Shown here in pieces: positions 18,032-26,587 of a DNA stretch of 64,000 nt (position 1 is its first letter; the number at the start of each line of letters is the position of its first letter). Source of the DNA: Oceanihabitans sp. 2_MG-2023 (GTDB lineage Bacteria > Bacteroidota > Bacteroidia > Flavobacteriales > Flavobacteriaceae); NCBI RefSeq assembly GCF_030547245.1, contig NZ_JAUOQT010000006.1, forward strand, positions 62,001 to 126,000, read 5' to 3'. The notes beneath the pieces were generated by a model that searched no databases, was not told where the DNA came from, and saw nothing but the letters and a program-made list of their open reading frames with translations. The position numbers and the translations under genes were made by a program.

Positions 18032-18710
18032 AAAAATTACAGATATCTTTTTCGATTTAGATCATACCCTTTGGGATTTTGATAAAAACTCTGGTTTAAC
18101 TTTTTATAAAATCTTCAAAATAAATAAAGTCGATGTAAATGTTTCTCATTTTTTAAAACTCTATGAACCAATAAATTTAAACTATTGGAAACTTTATAGA
18201 GACGAAAAAATAGATAAAGAATCTTTACGATTTGCTAGACTTAACGATACTTTTCAAGCGCTTAATATTTCTGTAAATCAAGAATTAATTCATCAGTTAT
18301 CGAAAGATTACATCACCCATCTCTCTAGTTTTAATCACTTGTTTGAAGGCACTATAGATCTTCTAGAATATCTAAAACCAAAATATAACTTGCATATTAT
18401 TACTAATGGTTTTCATGAAGTACAACAGCTTAAATTAGAAAAAGCAAAAATTGATAGTTACTTTAAAACGGTAACAAACAGTGAAATGGTTGGTGTGAAA
18501 AAACCAAATCCTAAAATATTTAAGCATGCATTGCAATTAGCTAATACAACCAAGCAACAAAGTATTATGATTGGCGATAATTATGAAGCAGATATTCTTG
18601 GCGCTTTACATTATGGTATAGACGCTATTTGTTTTAATTATCATAAGGTTTCTTTAGATTCAAAAATAAAAAAAGTGGATAGCTTAACAGAATTAAAAAG
18701 CTATTTCTAA
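18024..18710 (+). CDS. HAD-family YjjG-like noncanonical pyrimidine nucleotidase
   Basis: 228 residues. HAD motif I is FFDLDHTLWDF with nucleophile Asp 11 and Asp 13; motif II is IITNGF; the motif III lysine and the motif IV acids are in VGVKKPNPKIFKHAL and MIGDNYEADILGAL. The layout with a helical cap (residues 18-90) fits YjjG/YfnB enzymes, which dephosphorylate pyrimidine nucleotides including modified ones and so clean the nucleotide pool. Its start overlaps the upstream gene by 8 bases, so the two are probably co-translated, although a functional link is not obvious. Family firm, exact substrate inferred. Confidence 0.87.
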   Translation: MHKKITDIFFDLDHTLWDFDKNSGLTFYKIFKINKVDVNVSHFLKLYEPINLNYWKLYRDEKIDKESLRFARLNDTFQALNISVNQELIHQLSKDYITHLSSFNHLFEGTIDLLEYLKPKYNLHIITNGFHEVQQLKLEKAKIDSYFKTVTNSEMVGVKKPNPKIFKHALQLANTTKQQSIMIGDNYEADILGALHYGIDAICFNYHKVSLDSKIKKVDSLTELKSYF

Positions 18711-18759
18711 ATAAAATATCTTAAATTTAGTATCGTTCTTGTTTAAAAGAAATTAATAG

Positions 18760-19335
18760 ATGCTAAAAATTAGAGTAAAAACCCTTTGTTTTTTTTGTGT
18801 AGTTGGAGTCTTTCTTTCCAATTGTGTAAGCGATGTTGATTTTACACAAGCTGAAGACTTCGCAATTTCACCAACTTTAGATACTAGTATAATTTACTTT
18901 GAAGAACCTGCAAGTTCTTTTATAGACGAAAATGGAGTAGAGCAAACCATTGTTCGTGATTCTGTTACTATCGAGGTCTTTAACGATCCATTTACTGTAG
19001 ATAATTTAATAAAAGCGACATTTTTATTTGAAGTAACTAATAGCATTAATAGAGCTTATCAAGCACAAATAGCATTTTTAGACGATGTAGATGTAGTACA
19101 ACATAGTTTTACTATTTCGGTAGATACTTCGCCAACAAACCAAGAAATACTTGTTGAGCATCTTGAAGTTTTTGAAAATGAATCCTTACAAGCCTTAAAA
19201 CAAACTACAAAACTATTAATTACACTAACTTTATTACCAAGTGCAGATGGCTCCGTTTTAGATGAAAATACATTAGGAATGCTTAAATTTAAATCTAAAG
19301 CTACCTTTTATCTACTTATTGATCCCTCTACATGA
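18760..19335 (+). CDS. Hypothetical lipoprotein, first gene of an envelope cluster
   Basis: 191 residues. The signal peptide ends in a lipobox (VFLSNC, Cys 22) followed by VSDVDF, moderately acidic. The mature part is beta-rich with Asp and Thr and lacks a known motif. The stop TGA overlaps the next start as ATGA, so it is translationally coupled to the DUF5723-type outer-membrane protein, and the third gene overlaps the second by 11 bases. The three conserved overlaps suggest one envelope assembly. Function unknown. Confidence 0.75.
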   Translation: MLKIRVKTLCFFCVVGVFLSNCVSDVDFTQAEDFAISPTLDTSIIYFEEPASSFIDENGVEQTIVRDSVTIEVFNDPFTVDNLIKATFLFEVTNSINRAYQAQIAFLDDVDVVQHSFTISVDTSPTNQEILVEHLEVFENESLQALKQTTKLLITLTLLPSADGSVLDENTLGMLKFKSKATFYLLIDPST

Positions 19336-20750
19336 AAAAAATAAGTTTGCTTTTATTTTTATCGATGTGTTTTGTCGGTTTTGCACAAAACAAACAGCTA
19401 CTTTATGGCTTTTCTGAAATTCCGCAAAGTCTTCAATTAAATCCTGGAGGACAAATAACTAATGATTGGTATATTGGTATCCCTTTCTTGTCACATATAC
19501 ATGCAAATTTTGGTATGACAGGACTAAGTATTTACGATGTTTTTGCAGATGATGGTACCGATTTTAATACAAAATTAAAAAGCACTATTTACGCAATGAA
19601 AGAAACAGATTATTTTGCCTTAAACGAGCAATATGATTTGTTTTCAGGTGGTTTTGCGTTTGGTAATGGATTTATAAAAAATAAGTACCTTTCTTTTGGA
19701 ATGTATCAAGAAACAAATGCATTTATATATTTCCCTAAAGATTATGCTATTTTAGCTTATGAAGGAAACCATGATAATATTAATAGAATTTTCGATTTAA
19801 GCGATTTAAATGTAAGTGCAGAGTTACTTACTGTCTTTCATTTAGGATATAATAAAAAAGTAAATAATAAGTTTACTTATGGTGTTCGAGGAAAAATTTA
19901 TTCTAGCATATTAGATGTTAAATCCATTAATAATAAAGGCACTTTTGTAACTACAGAAGGAGAAAGTAACTTTTTAAATCACGATTTTATTTTAGATTTA
20001 GAATTACAAACTGCAGGTTTGAAGAGTTTTTTAGATGACGAAAATTCAGATATTAGTCAGGATATGAAAACACTTATAAGTAGAGCCTTTTTTGGAGGTA
20101 ATTTAGGAGTAGGAGTTGATATTGGTTTTACTTATAAACTAACAGAACAATGGACTTTAGAAGCAAGCATACAAGACATTGGTTTTATAAGTTATAAAAA
20201 AGATGTTGAGAATTTTAATTTAGATGGAAACTTAACTTACGAAGGTATAAATCCGTTATTTCAAGAATCGGAAGAAGGACAAACAGCCGAAGAATATTGG
20301 GATGCAGTAGCAACAGATTTCGAAGACTTATTTCAAGTAGATACTACTTATACGAAATACAAAACAGCAAGACCCATAAAGTTTAATGCTGCCTTACAAT
20401 ATGCATTTGGTAAAAAAAACAATCAAGAATGTAACTGTTTACAAGTAGAAGAAGATTACCAAAATAGAGTAGGAGCCCATTTATTTTTAATGCAAAGACC
20501 TAAAAAACCACAAACAGCATTAACAGCATTCTATTACAGAAACCTCTTTTCTAACTTTGGAGTTAAAGCTAGTTATACTCTTGATTCCTATTCTTATACT
20601 AATTTAGGATTAGCACTTTCTGCAAATATTAGCGGATTACATTTTTACGTTGCTGCAGATAATTTATTAAAATATCAAAACCTAGCAAAAGCACAAAGTG
20701 TATCTTTGCAATTGGGATTTAATTATATATTTAAAAACAATGAAAAATAA
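19332..20750 (+). CDS. DUF5723-like outer membrane protein
   Basis: 472 residues with a signal peptide (MKKISLLLFLSMCFVGFAQ). The next segment, LLYGFSEIPQSLQLNPGGQ, and alternating aromatic/glycine strands to the C-terminus (VSLQLGFNYIFKNN) are typical of Bacteroidota beta-barrel proteins of the DUF5723 type, which share the PorV/FadL-like pattern. It would sit in the outer membrane. It overlaps its upstream lipoprotein gene by 4 bases and the downstream coiled-coil gene by 11. A four-Cys-free barrel with one CNC pair near residue 370 is seen. Role unknown; structural partner of the two neighbouring proteins is an inference. Confidence 0.8.
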   Translation: MKKISLLLFLSMCFVGFAQNKQLLYGFSEIPQSLQLNPGGQITNDWYIGIPFLSHIHANFGMTGLSIYDVFADDGTDFNTKLKSTIYAMKETDYFALNEQYDLFSGGFAFGNGFIKNKYLSFGMYQETNAFIYFPKDYAILAYEGNHDNINRIFDLSDLNVSAELLTVFHLGYNKKVNNKFTYGVRGKIYSSILDVKSINNKGTFVTTEGESNFLNHDFILDLELQTAGLKSFLDDENSDISQDMKTLISRAFFGGNLGVGVDIGFTYKLTEQWTLEASIQDIGFISYKKDVENFNLDGNLTYEGINPLFQESEEGQTAEEYWDAVATDFEDLFQVDTTYTKYKTARPIKFNAALQYAFGKKNNQECNCLQVEEDYQNRVGAHLFLMQRPKKPQTALTAFYYRNLFSNFGVKASYTLDSYSYTNLGLALSANISGLHFYVAADNLLKYQNLAKAQSVSLQLGFNYIFKNNEK

Positions 20751-21633
20751 AATCATCTTATTATTAATAATTTCAGTATTTACATTTAATAATGTAAAAG
20801 CGCAAACTAATATTAACAATTACAAATATGTGATTGTTCCAAATACATTCGATTTTTTAAAAGAACCAGACCAATACCGTTTAAATACACTTACTAAGCT
20901 TCTATTTCAAAAGTATGGTTTTACAAGTATGATGGAAGAAGATATATTACCAGATGATGCGATTTCAAATAACTGTCTTGCATTACATGCTAATGTATTA
21001 AGAGAACCTGGCGTTTTTAATTCTAAATTAAAAATACAACTTAAAGACTGTAAGAATAATATTGTTTTTACTAGTAATATTGGTAAGTCTAAAGAGAAAA
21101 GTTACGATGTTGCTTACAATTTAGCTTTGCGAGAGGCATTTAAATCTTTTGATACTTTTAAGTATCAATACGAAGAAAGTGAAACTATTTTGGCGTATGC
21201 TAAAAAGGATAAAGAACAAAATCAATCTGAAATTGAAAAATTAAAAGAAGAAATTAAAACTTTAAAAGAAGAAAAAGTAGCTGTAATAGAAGCGCCTAAA
21301 GAAATAGAAGAAGTAAAAGAAGTAAAAGAAGTAAAAAAAGTAAAAGAAGTTGTTCAAGCGAAATCCGAAGAAAAAGAAAGCATAGCATTAGTTAAATCTG
21401 TAGAACAAGAAAAGGAAAATTCAACTATTTTATATGCCCAAAAAATTGCGACTGGTTTTCAATTAGTAGATAGTACTCCAAATGTAGTTTATAAAATTAG
21501 AAAAACAGGAATGCCTAATGTTTACGTTGTGGAAGGTAAAGAGACTATACTCTATGTATTAGATAACAATTGGGTTATAGAGTATTATGAAAACAATACG
21601 CTTAAAACAAAAAAACTAAATATTAAGTTTTAG
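20740..21633 (+). CDS. Hypothetical secreted protein with Lys/Glu/Val repeats
   Basis: 297 residues from ATG 20740 (MKNKIILLLIISVFTFNNVKAQ), a signal peptide; the earlier in-frame ATG at 20698 lies inside the preceding gene. The N-terminal domain (about 20-145) has the pattern YKYVIVPNTFDFLKEPDQYR, seen in Bacteroidota periplasmic proteins. A charged coiled coil (about 150-225) follows, including tandem EVK units near residues 191-205, and then a C-terminal beta domain (VVYKIRKTGMPNVYVVEGK). It overlaps the DUF5723-type gene by 11 bases. The charged coil could span the periplasm or bind the barrel. Function unknown. Confidence 0.75.
   Translation: MKNKIILLLIISVFTFNNVKAQTNINNYKYVIVPNTFDFLKEPDQYRLNTLTKLLFQKYGFTSMMEEDILPDDAISNNCLALHANVLREPGVFNSKLKIQLKDCKNNIVFTSNIGKSKEKSYDVAYNLALREAFKSFDTFKYQYEESETILAYAKKDKEQNQSEIEKLKEEIKTLKEEKVAVIEAPKEIEEVKEVKEVKKVKEVVQAKSEEKESIALVKSVEQEKENSTILYAQKIATGFQLVDSTPNVVYKIRKTGMPNVYVVEGKETILYVLDNNWVIEYYENNTLKTKKLNIKF
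21310..21351 (+). repeat. 9-base coding repeat GAAGTAAAA
   Basis: Four and a half tandem copies of GAAGTAAAA, one with a base change, encode (Glu-Val-Lys)n inside the secreted coiled-coil protein. Each unit is a whole number of codons, so copy-number change would alter coil length without a frameshift. Confidence 0.85.
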
Positions 21634-21645
21634 ATATACTAACAA

Positions 21646-22923
21646 CTAATAACCATATTTATCTTTCCATCGTTGTTTTAAAAACTCTCTATGTGCATTT
21701 TCTCTAGCGTTATTACTAGGATCATATAGTTTTGTGTTTTTAATTTCGTCAGGTAAGAACTCTTGTTTCGTGAAATTATTCTCGTAGTTATGTGCATATT
21801 TATAATTGTCTCCATAACCTAATTCTTTCATTAATTTGGTTGGTGCATTTCTTATTTCTAAAGGCACAGACAAATCACCAGTTTCTCTAACTAATTGTTG
21901 TGCTTTACCAATAGCTTGATATGCAGCATTACTTTTAGGAGAGCAAGCTAAATACGTTGCGCATTGGCTTAAAATAATTCTAGATTCTGGATAGCCAATA
22001 GTAGTAACAGCCTGAAATGTATTATTAGCTATAACTAATGCTGTCGGATTTGCATTTCCAATATCTTCACTGGCAGCAATTAATAATCGTCTAGCAATAA
22101 ATTTTACATCTTCACCACCTTCAATCATTCTCGCTAACCAATAAACAGCCCCATTAGGATCACTACCTCGAATAGATTTAATAAATGCCGAAATAATATC
22201 ATAGTGTTGTTCTCCTGTTTTATCGTAACGTACGGTATTGTTTTGTACTTTTTCTAAAACACTGTCGTTAGTAATTATAATTTTGTCGCTTTCTTCTGCA
22301 TTTACAAGTAATTCGAAAATATTCAATAGTTTTCTTGCATCACCTCCTGATAGCTTCAATAGCGCATCTGTTTCCTTAAGTGTTATGTTTTTTTTAGAAA
22401 TGTATTCATCTTTATCTATTGCACGCTTTAAAAGTGTTTCTAAATCGTTTTTATCAAATGCTTTTAAAATATAAACTTGACAGCGTGACAAAAGCGCAGA
22501 TATAACTTCAAAACTAGGATTTTCTGTGGTTGCTCCAATTAATGTTATCCATCCTTTTTCTACAGCTTGTAATAAGGAATCTTGTTGCGATTTGCTAAAC
22601 CTATGGATTTCGTCAATAAATAAAATGGGGTTTTTTGTAGTGAATAATCCACCACTTTGTTTCGCTTTTTCAATAACTTCTCGTACCTCTTTAACACCAG
22701 AGTTTATTGCGCTCAAGGTATAAAAAGGTCTTCCAGATTCATTAGCAATAATGTTAGCAAGAGTTGTTTTTCCAATTCCTGGTGGTCCCCAAAGAATTAA
22801 TGAAGGTATCAAGCCAAGCTTTATTTGTTTGGTTAACGTACCATTTTCTCCAATTAAATGGGATTGACTAATATAGTCTTCTAAAGATTTTGGCCTTAAA
22901 CGTTCTGCTAATGGTTCATTCAT
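21646..22923 (-). CDS. rarA: Replication-associated recombination protein RarA (MgsA)
   Basis: 425 residues, the normal length. AAA+ ATPase: Walker A GPPGIGKTT at 46-54, Walker B LFIDEIHRF near 97-105, sensor 1 LIGATTENPS, arginine-finger region LLSRCQVY. The C-terminal part (about 250-425) is the tetramer-forming, clamp-loader-like domain with GSDPNGAVYWLARM. RarA acts at stalled replication forks with single-strand binding protein. The gene is convergent with the secreted protein to its left, with 12 bases between stops, and divergent from the rhomboid gene. Confidence 0.96.
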   Translation of the reverse strand: MNEPLAERLRPKSLEDYISQSHLIGENGTLTKQIKLGLIPSLILWGPPGIGKTTLANIIANESGRPFYTLSAINSGVKEVREVIEKAKQSGGLFTTKNPILFIDEIHRFSKSQQDSLLQAVEKGWITLIGATTENPSFEVISALLSRCQVYILKAFDKNDLETLLKRAIDKDEYISKKNITLKETDALLKLSGGDARKLLNIFELLVNAEESDKIIITNDSVLEKVQNNTVRYDKTGEQHYDIISAFIKSIRGSDPNGAVYWLARMIEGGEDVKFIARRLLIAASEDIGNANPTALVIANNTFQAVTTIGYPESRIILSQCATYLACSPKSNAAYQAIGKAQQLVRETGDLSVPLEIRNAPTKLMKELGYGDNYKYAHNYENNFTKQEFLPDEIKNTKLYDPSNNARENAHREFLKQRWKDKYGY

Positions 22924-23042
22924 AATTGTAAAATTAATACATTCTTGTCAAGTCTTTAATTATATTCTATTTAAATTTTAATAGCAATATGACAATTTAT
23001 CATTCTATAACAAAATGGATAGTAAATTGCTATCTTTAAAAT

Positions 23043-23798
23043 ATGCAAGATCAATTTAAATTTACAACCGGAGTTTTGGGGTATCCAATCGCATTTGTTT
23101 TATTGCTTTGGATTGTCTTTTGGTTTGAAATACGTTTCCATGTAAATTTAAATAGTCATGGTATTTACCCTAAAAGATTCTCTGGATTGCAAGGCGTGTT
23201 ATTTAGCCCATTTATTCATTCCGGAATAAAACATTTGTATTCTAATACCATTCCGTTATTTATATTATCTACAGCACTGTTTTATTTCTATAGACCAATT
23301 GCTTGGAAAGTTTTGATTTATGGTATTTTAATTTCGGGGTTCTTAACTTGGTGTATTGGAAGACCTTCTTATCATATTGGTGCTAGCGGACTCATTTATG
23401 TTTTAGTTAGTTTTACTTTTTTTAAAGGAATCTTAGCCAAACATTTTAGATTAATTGCACTTTCATTATTGGTTATCTTTCTTTACGGAAGCATGGTTTG
23501 GTATACTATGCCAATAGAAGAAGGCATCTCTTGGGAAGGACATTTGTCTGGTTTAGTAACCGGTTTCGTTTTTGCTGTTGCTTTTAGGAAAGAAATAGCA
23601 AAACCTAAAAAATATGCTTGGGAGCAAAAAGATTTTAAGGAAGAAGAAGATGCTTTTTTAAAGCATTTTGATGAAAATGGAAACTTTGTAGCATCCATAG
23701 AAAATGAAATAGAAGCAGAAGGGCAATCTAATACCGATGTATCTAATACGGAAACAACACTACAGATTAATTATACCTTTAAAGAAAACAAAGAGTAG
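23043..23798 (+). CDS. Rhomboid family intramembrane serine protease
   Basis: 251 residues with about six transmembrane helices. The catalytic serine is Ser 115 in GASGLIYVL and the partner His 167 is in EGHLSGLVTG, the spacing expected for rhomboids. HSGIKHLYSNTIPLFI is the conserved loop/helix 2 region with the oxyanion-contact His and Asn. A soluble, acidic C-terminal tail of about 55 residues follows the last helix. Rhomboids cut single-pass proteins within the membrane; no substrate is encoded nearby. A TATCTTTA box at 23031-23038 ends only four bases before the ATG, so it is probably not the promoter used. Confidence 0.93.
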   Translation: MQDQFKFTTGVLGYPIAFVLLLWIVFWFEIRFHVNLNSHGIYPKRFSGLQGVLFSPFIHSGIKHLYSNTIPLFILSTALFYFYRPIAWKVLIYGILISGFLTWCIGRPSYHIGASGLIYVLVSFTFFKGILAKHFRLIALSLLVIFLYGSMVWYTMPIEEGISWEGHLSGLVTGFVFAVAFRKEIAKPKKYAWEQKDFKEEEDAFLKHFDENGNFVASIENEIEAEGQSNTDVSNTETTLQINYTFKENKE

Positions 23799-23808
23799 TT
23801 TTCCTAAT

Positions 23809-24543
23809 TTATAAACGTTGTCTAATAGCTTCATATAAAAAAGCGCCACAAGCAACCGAAACATTTAAAGATTCAATTTCACCAAGTAATGGAAGTTTTG
23901 CTTTAGCATCTGCTAATTTTAAAACGGAAGGATTAATACCACGACCTTCGCTTCCCATTATTATAGCGCAAGGTTCTTTAAAAGAAACATCGAATATAGT
24001 ATTCTCGGTTTTTTCTGTAGCTGCAATTACTTTTATGCCCGAAGCTTGTAAATAAAACATAGCATCTTTAATATGATCTACTTTACAAATAGGAATCTTA
24101 AATACTGCTCCAGCACTAGTTTTAATGGTATCTCCATTTACAGGAGCACTTCCACTTTTTTGAATAATTATCCCATCAACTCCAGTACATTCTGCGGTTC
24201 TTATTATAGCTCCAAAATTACGTACATCACTTAATTGATCTAAAAGTAAAAATAGTGGTGTTTTTCCAGATTCTATCACGTTTAGAACAAGATTTTCAAT
24301 GTCATAAAATGCAATTGGTGAAATTTGAGCAACAACACCTTGATGGTTGTTTTTAGTAAATCGGTTTAATTTTTCAACGGGTACATAAGAAGTATTTATT
24401 CCTTGTTTTCTAATTAAAGTTTCTAATTCATGCGATAACTCTCCTTTAAGTCCCTTTTGAATAAAAACTTTATCAATAGCTTTTTCTGCATTTATTGCTT
24501 CAATAACTGCTCTTATACCAAATATTTGTGTGCTGTTTTCCAT
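23809..24543 (-). CDS. rlmB: 23S rRNA 2'-O-methyltransferase, RlmB/SpoU family
   Basis: 244 residues from ATG 24543 (MENSTQIFGIRAVIEAI), which begins the N-terminal L30e-like RNA-binding domain normally found in RlmB; the ORF extends 10 codons upstream without support. The trefoil-knot methyltransferase domain shows motif 1 (LDQLSDVRNFGAIIRTAE), motif 2 (IIMGSEGRGI) and motif 3 (SLNVSVACGAFLYEAI). RlmB methylates the peptidyl-transferase-centre guanosine 2251 (E. coli numbering). Its 3' end faces the rhomboid gene, 10 bases away. TrmH-type tRNA methyltransferases are the nearest alternative. Confidence 0.9.
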   Translation of the reverse strand: MENSTQIFGIRAVIEAINAEKAIDKVFIQKGLKGELSHELETLIRKQGINTSYVPVEKLNRFTKNNHQGVVAQISPIAFYDIENLVLNVIESGKTPLFLLLDQLSDVRNFGAIIRTAECTGVDGIIIQKSGSAPVNGDTIKTSAGAVFKIPICKVDHIKDAMFYLQASGIKVIAATEKTENTIFDVSFKEPCAIIMGSEGRGINPSVLKLADAKAKLPLLGEIESLNVSVACGAFLYEAIRQRL

Positions 24544-24656
24544 TGGTGTAAAGGTATAAAAAATCCACATCAACAGAAGATGTTTTTTTTAAGATATATT
24601 TTTAGTTTTTATGATGAAGTAATCGATTAATTTATACCATATAACACTTCTAATTT

Positions 24657-24672
24657 TACAATAATTATTGTA
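24657..24672. repeat. Perfect 16-base palindrome in an intergenic region
   Basis: TACAATAATTATTGTA lies in the 223-base gap between rlmB and the Sus-operon terminator, which otherwise holds no gene. The block is very AT-rich, so chance is possible; a dimeric-regulator site is the alternative. Confidence 0.4.
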
Positions 24673-24761
24673 TTAATTTTGTAACCCTTTACAATTAATT
24701 AGTAATAGGTAAACTAGTCTTACAGAAATTGTTTTATATAGTATGCTTTCTCTATTTAAAT

Positions 24762-24788
24762 AAAAAAACCACCTCTATGAGGTGGTTT
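24762..24788 (-). terminator. Terminator of the SusC/SusD operon
   Basis: AACCACCTC-TAT-GAGGTGGTT makes a 9-bp stem with a 3-base loop. On the minus strand it is followed by seven T, 27 bases after the last operon stop, so it terminates the minus-strand transcript. The shorter T run on the plus side makes bidirectional use possible. Confidence 0.85.
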
Positions 24789-24814
24789 TAAGTTATAAAT
24801 AAATCTACTTTATA

Positions 24815-25693
24815 TTATAAAGAAGATAATGTATAGTTGTAACCATTAGAAACTTCCATGATTGCCATTGCAGTTAAGAATGAAAAATCTGTTGCTCCAG
24901 CTAAATTTAATGTGTGCTCACTATTTGTAAGTGTACCACTACCAAAAAATTCTTGAGAGTAATCTAAAGTTAAAGGAATAGTATCCGTAAATCCTAATCC
25001 ACTTAGAGGATTCTCATATAAATCAGCTAATAGGAAATAAGATCCATCTGCTAAACCAGAAACACTTCCACTTTCTGGACAGTCAGCAGTTCCAGCAATA
25101 TAACCAAGAAGGTTACCAACACCATCTGCTAAAAGTAAATCGTAATCTACATCGCAAATAGAACTTAGAGCTAAATCTCCACTTTCAAATTCACCATCCC
25201 AAGATAAAGTTAAATCTAACACGTCGTTAATGAAATCATTCTCTATATCAACATTTAATTCATAAGAAGATACAGATACGTTAGGGCCATTTTCACCAGT
25301 TAAAACTAATGTTTCATTACCTTCAGCATCACCAGTTTTGTTAATTTCAATATCTACAGTTGCAGATGTTTGTAACGCAGGAATAATTAATTCATCCATT
25401 GTAAAATCATCAGCATCAGCTGTACTTGAACTTGCTATTTTAATTGGCACTCTTACTGAAATATTAACTGGCTCTGCAATGGTTGCAGTTAAAGTAACTA
25501 CAGGTAATGCATCAGGATCTATAAGTGACTCATCGATTACAGTATTATTCATTGTACTAGATAAAGTAACTTGAGTAGTAGAAAACTCTAAGATAGAGTC
25601 TCCTGTATTATCATCACTATCACAAGCAGTAAAAATAACACCTGTACATAAAAGTAATGTAATGTTTTTAAGTATTTTATTCATTTTATTCAT
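24815..25693 (-). CDS. Lipoprotein, last gene of the SusC/SusD operon
   Basis: About 292 residues from ATG 25693 (or 25684, six residues in common); 10 bases downstream of the preceding stop. MNKMNKILKNITLLLCTGVIFTAC ends in a lipobox with the acidic surface-export motif DSDDN after the Cys. The mature part has beta-sandwich character, with a Calx-beta-like segment (VSVRVPIKI, ADADDFTMDELIIPA, EGNETLVLTGENG) and a C-terminal domain with a Cys pair around IC-DVDYD and TADCPES. A surface role beside the SusC/SusD transporter, such as ligand binding, is inferred. Family not recognised. Confidence 0.8.
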   Translation of the reverse strand: MNKMNKILKNITLLLCTGVIFTACDSDDNTGDSILEFSTTQVTLSSTMNNTVIDESLIDPDALPVVTLTATIAEPVNISVRVPIKIASSSTADADDFTMDELIIPALQTSATVDIEINKTGDAEGNETLVLTGENGPNVSVSSYELNVDIENDFINDVLDLTLSWDGEFESGDLALSSICDVDYDLLLADGVGNLLGYIAGTADCPESGSVSGLADGSYFLLADLYENPLSGLGFTDTIPLTLDYSQEFFGSGTLTNSEHTLNLAGATDFSFLTAMAIMEVSNGYNYTLSSL

Positions 25694-25703
25694 TTTGTTT
25701 ATT

Positions 25704-26570
25704 TTACTGTTTAACATATGTAGAAGTGTACTCATTATTACCAGCATCAAAAGTAACTGTGTAAATAGCAACAATATCTCCATTAGCTTGAACCATACCA
25801 TCAGCATGACTAAATACATCATTACCATAGAATCCTTGAGCTAATTTTTGCTCAGGAACAGTAATAGTATTACAAGTATCTTGGAAATTATAACCTTGTG
25901 TCGCTGCAGGAGCTACACCTAAACCACCTAAAACCCAAGTTCCAGTAGTTGCAGCATAATAATATCCAGGAGATACTTCTACTATTTGCTCAATTCCTTG
26001 TGGTCTAATAAAACCAGAAGTATTGTTTAAAGTAGTAACATCGTATGTACCAGATAAATCAGAAGCACAGTTAACAATAACAGAGAAGGTACCTAATGCA
26101 TCATTGAAATAAGCAATAGATCCATCTGTTTTAAATAATTTTACTCTAAAAGTAAATTCATCACCAATACGAATGCTTTCTGAAGCTAAAGTTAAGCCAG
26201 AAGTATAATCAGCAATACTAGAATAAATTAGATTGAAAGGTAAAGTTGTTGTTTCTGCTGCAATAACCTCGTCGCTAACCGCATCCCCAGAAGTATGCGT
26301 CTTTACTATTTGAATTTTTTCTACTCCTTCAAGAGTTCCGAATTCTAATTTTAAATCGAAATCTAAGTCTGTAACAGTAAAATCAATACTAGCATCACTT
26401 AAGTCTGCTCCAGATTCAGGAATACCTAAAATTACTCCCGAAGAATCGTTGTTGTCTACTAAAAATCCAGCTGTACTTGAAGCTGTAATAGATTCAGAAT
26501 CATCCGAATCACAACTAAACACTAAAAGTGTAATAGTTAATATTTTAAATATGTTTTTTAAATTTTTCAT
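25704..26570 (-). CDS. Lipoprotein, third gene of the SusC/SusD operon
   Basis: 288 residues. MKNLKNIFKILTITLLVFSC gives a lipobox with Cys 20 followed by DSDDSES, a surface-export signal. The mature protein is beta-rich and repeats short Asp/Ser-rich strands; two Cys in the C-terminal half (NCASDLSGTYDV and FQDTCNTITVPEQ) could pair. It begins 17 bases after the SusD stop and is probably co-transcribed. In Sus-like operons such genes often encode extra surface glycan- or ligand-binding lipoproteins (SusE/F position), but no sequence family was recognised here. Function inferred only from position. Confidence 0.8.
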   Translation of the reverse strand: MKNLKNIFKILTITLLVFSCDSDDSESITASSTAGFLVDNNDSSGVILGIPESGADLSDASIDFTVTDLDFDLKLEFGTLEGVEKIQIVKTHTSGDAVSDEVIAAETTTLPFNLIYSSIADYTSGLTLASESIRIGDEFTFRVKLFKTDGSIAYFNDALGTFSVIVNCASDLSGTYDVTTLNNTSGFIRPQGIEQIVEVSPGYYYAATTGTWVLGGLGVAPAATQGYNFQDTCNTITVPEQKLAQGFYGNDVFSHADGMVQANGDIVAIYTVTFDAGNNEYTSTYVKQ

Positions 26571-26587
26571 TTTTTCTTTTTTTTAGA

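Noticed and set aside
21300-21360. Possible CRISPR or mobile repeat at the 9-base units
   Set aside because: The units are in frame, code for EVK and are uninterrupted by spacers; it is a coding microsatellite.
23031-23038. TATCTTTA as promoter of the rhomboid gene
   Set aside because: The box ends four bases before the ATG, so transcription would start within the coding region; it is not a usable promoter for this start.
25694-25828. Upstream extension of the last Sus-operon lipoprotein
   Set aside because: Runs into the preceding lipoprotein gene and spoils the lipobox signal peptide.
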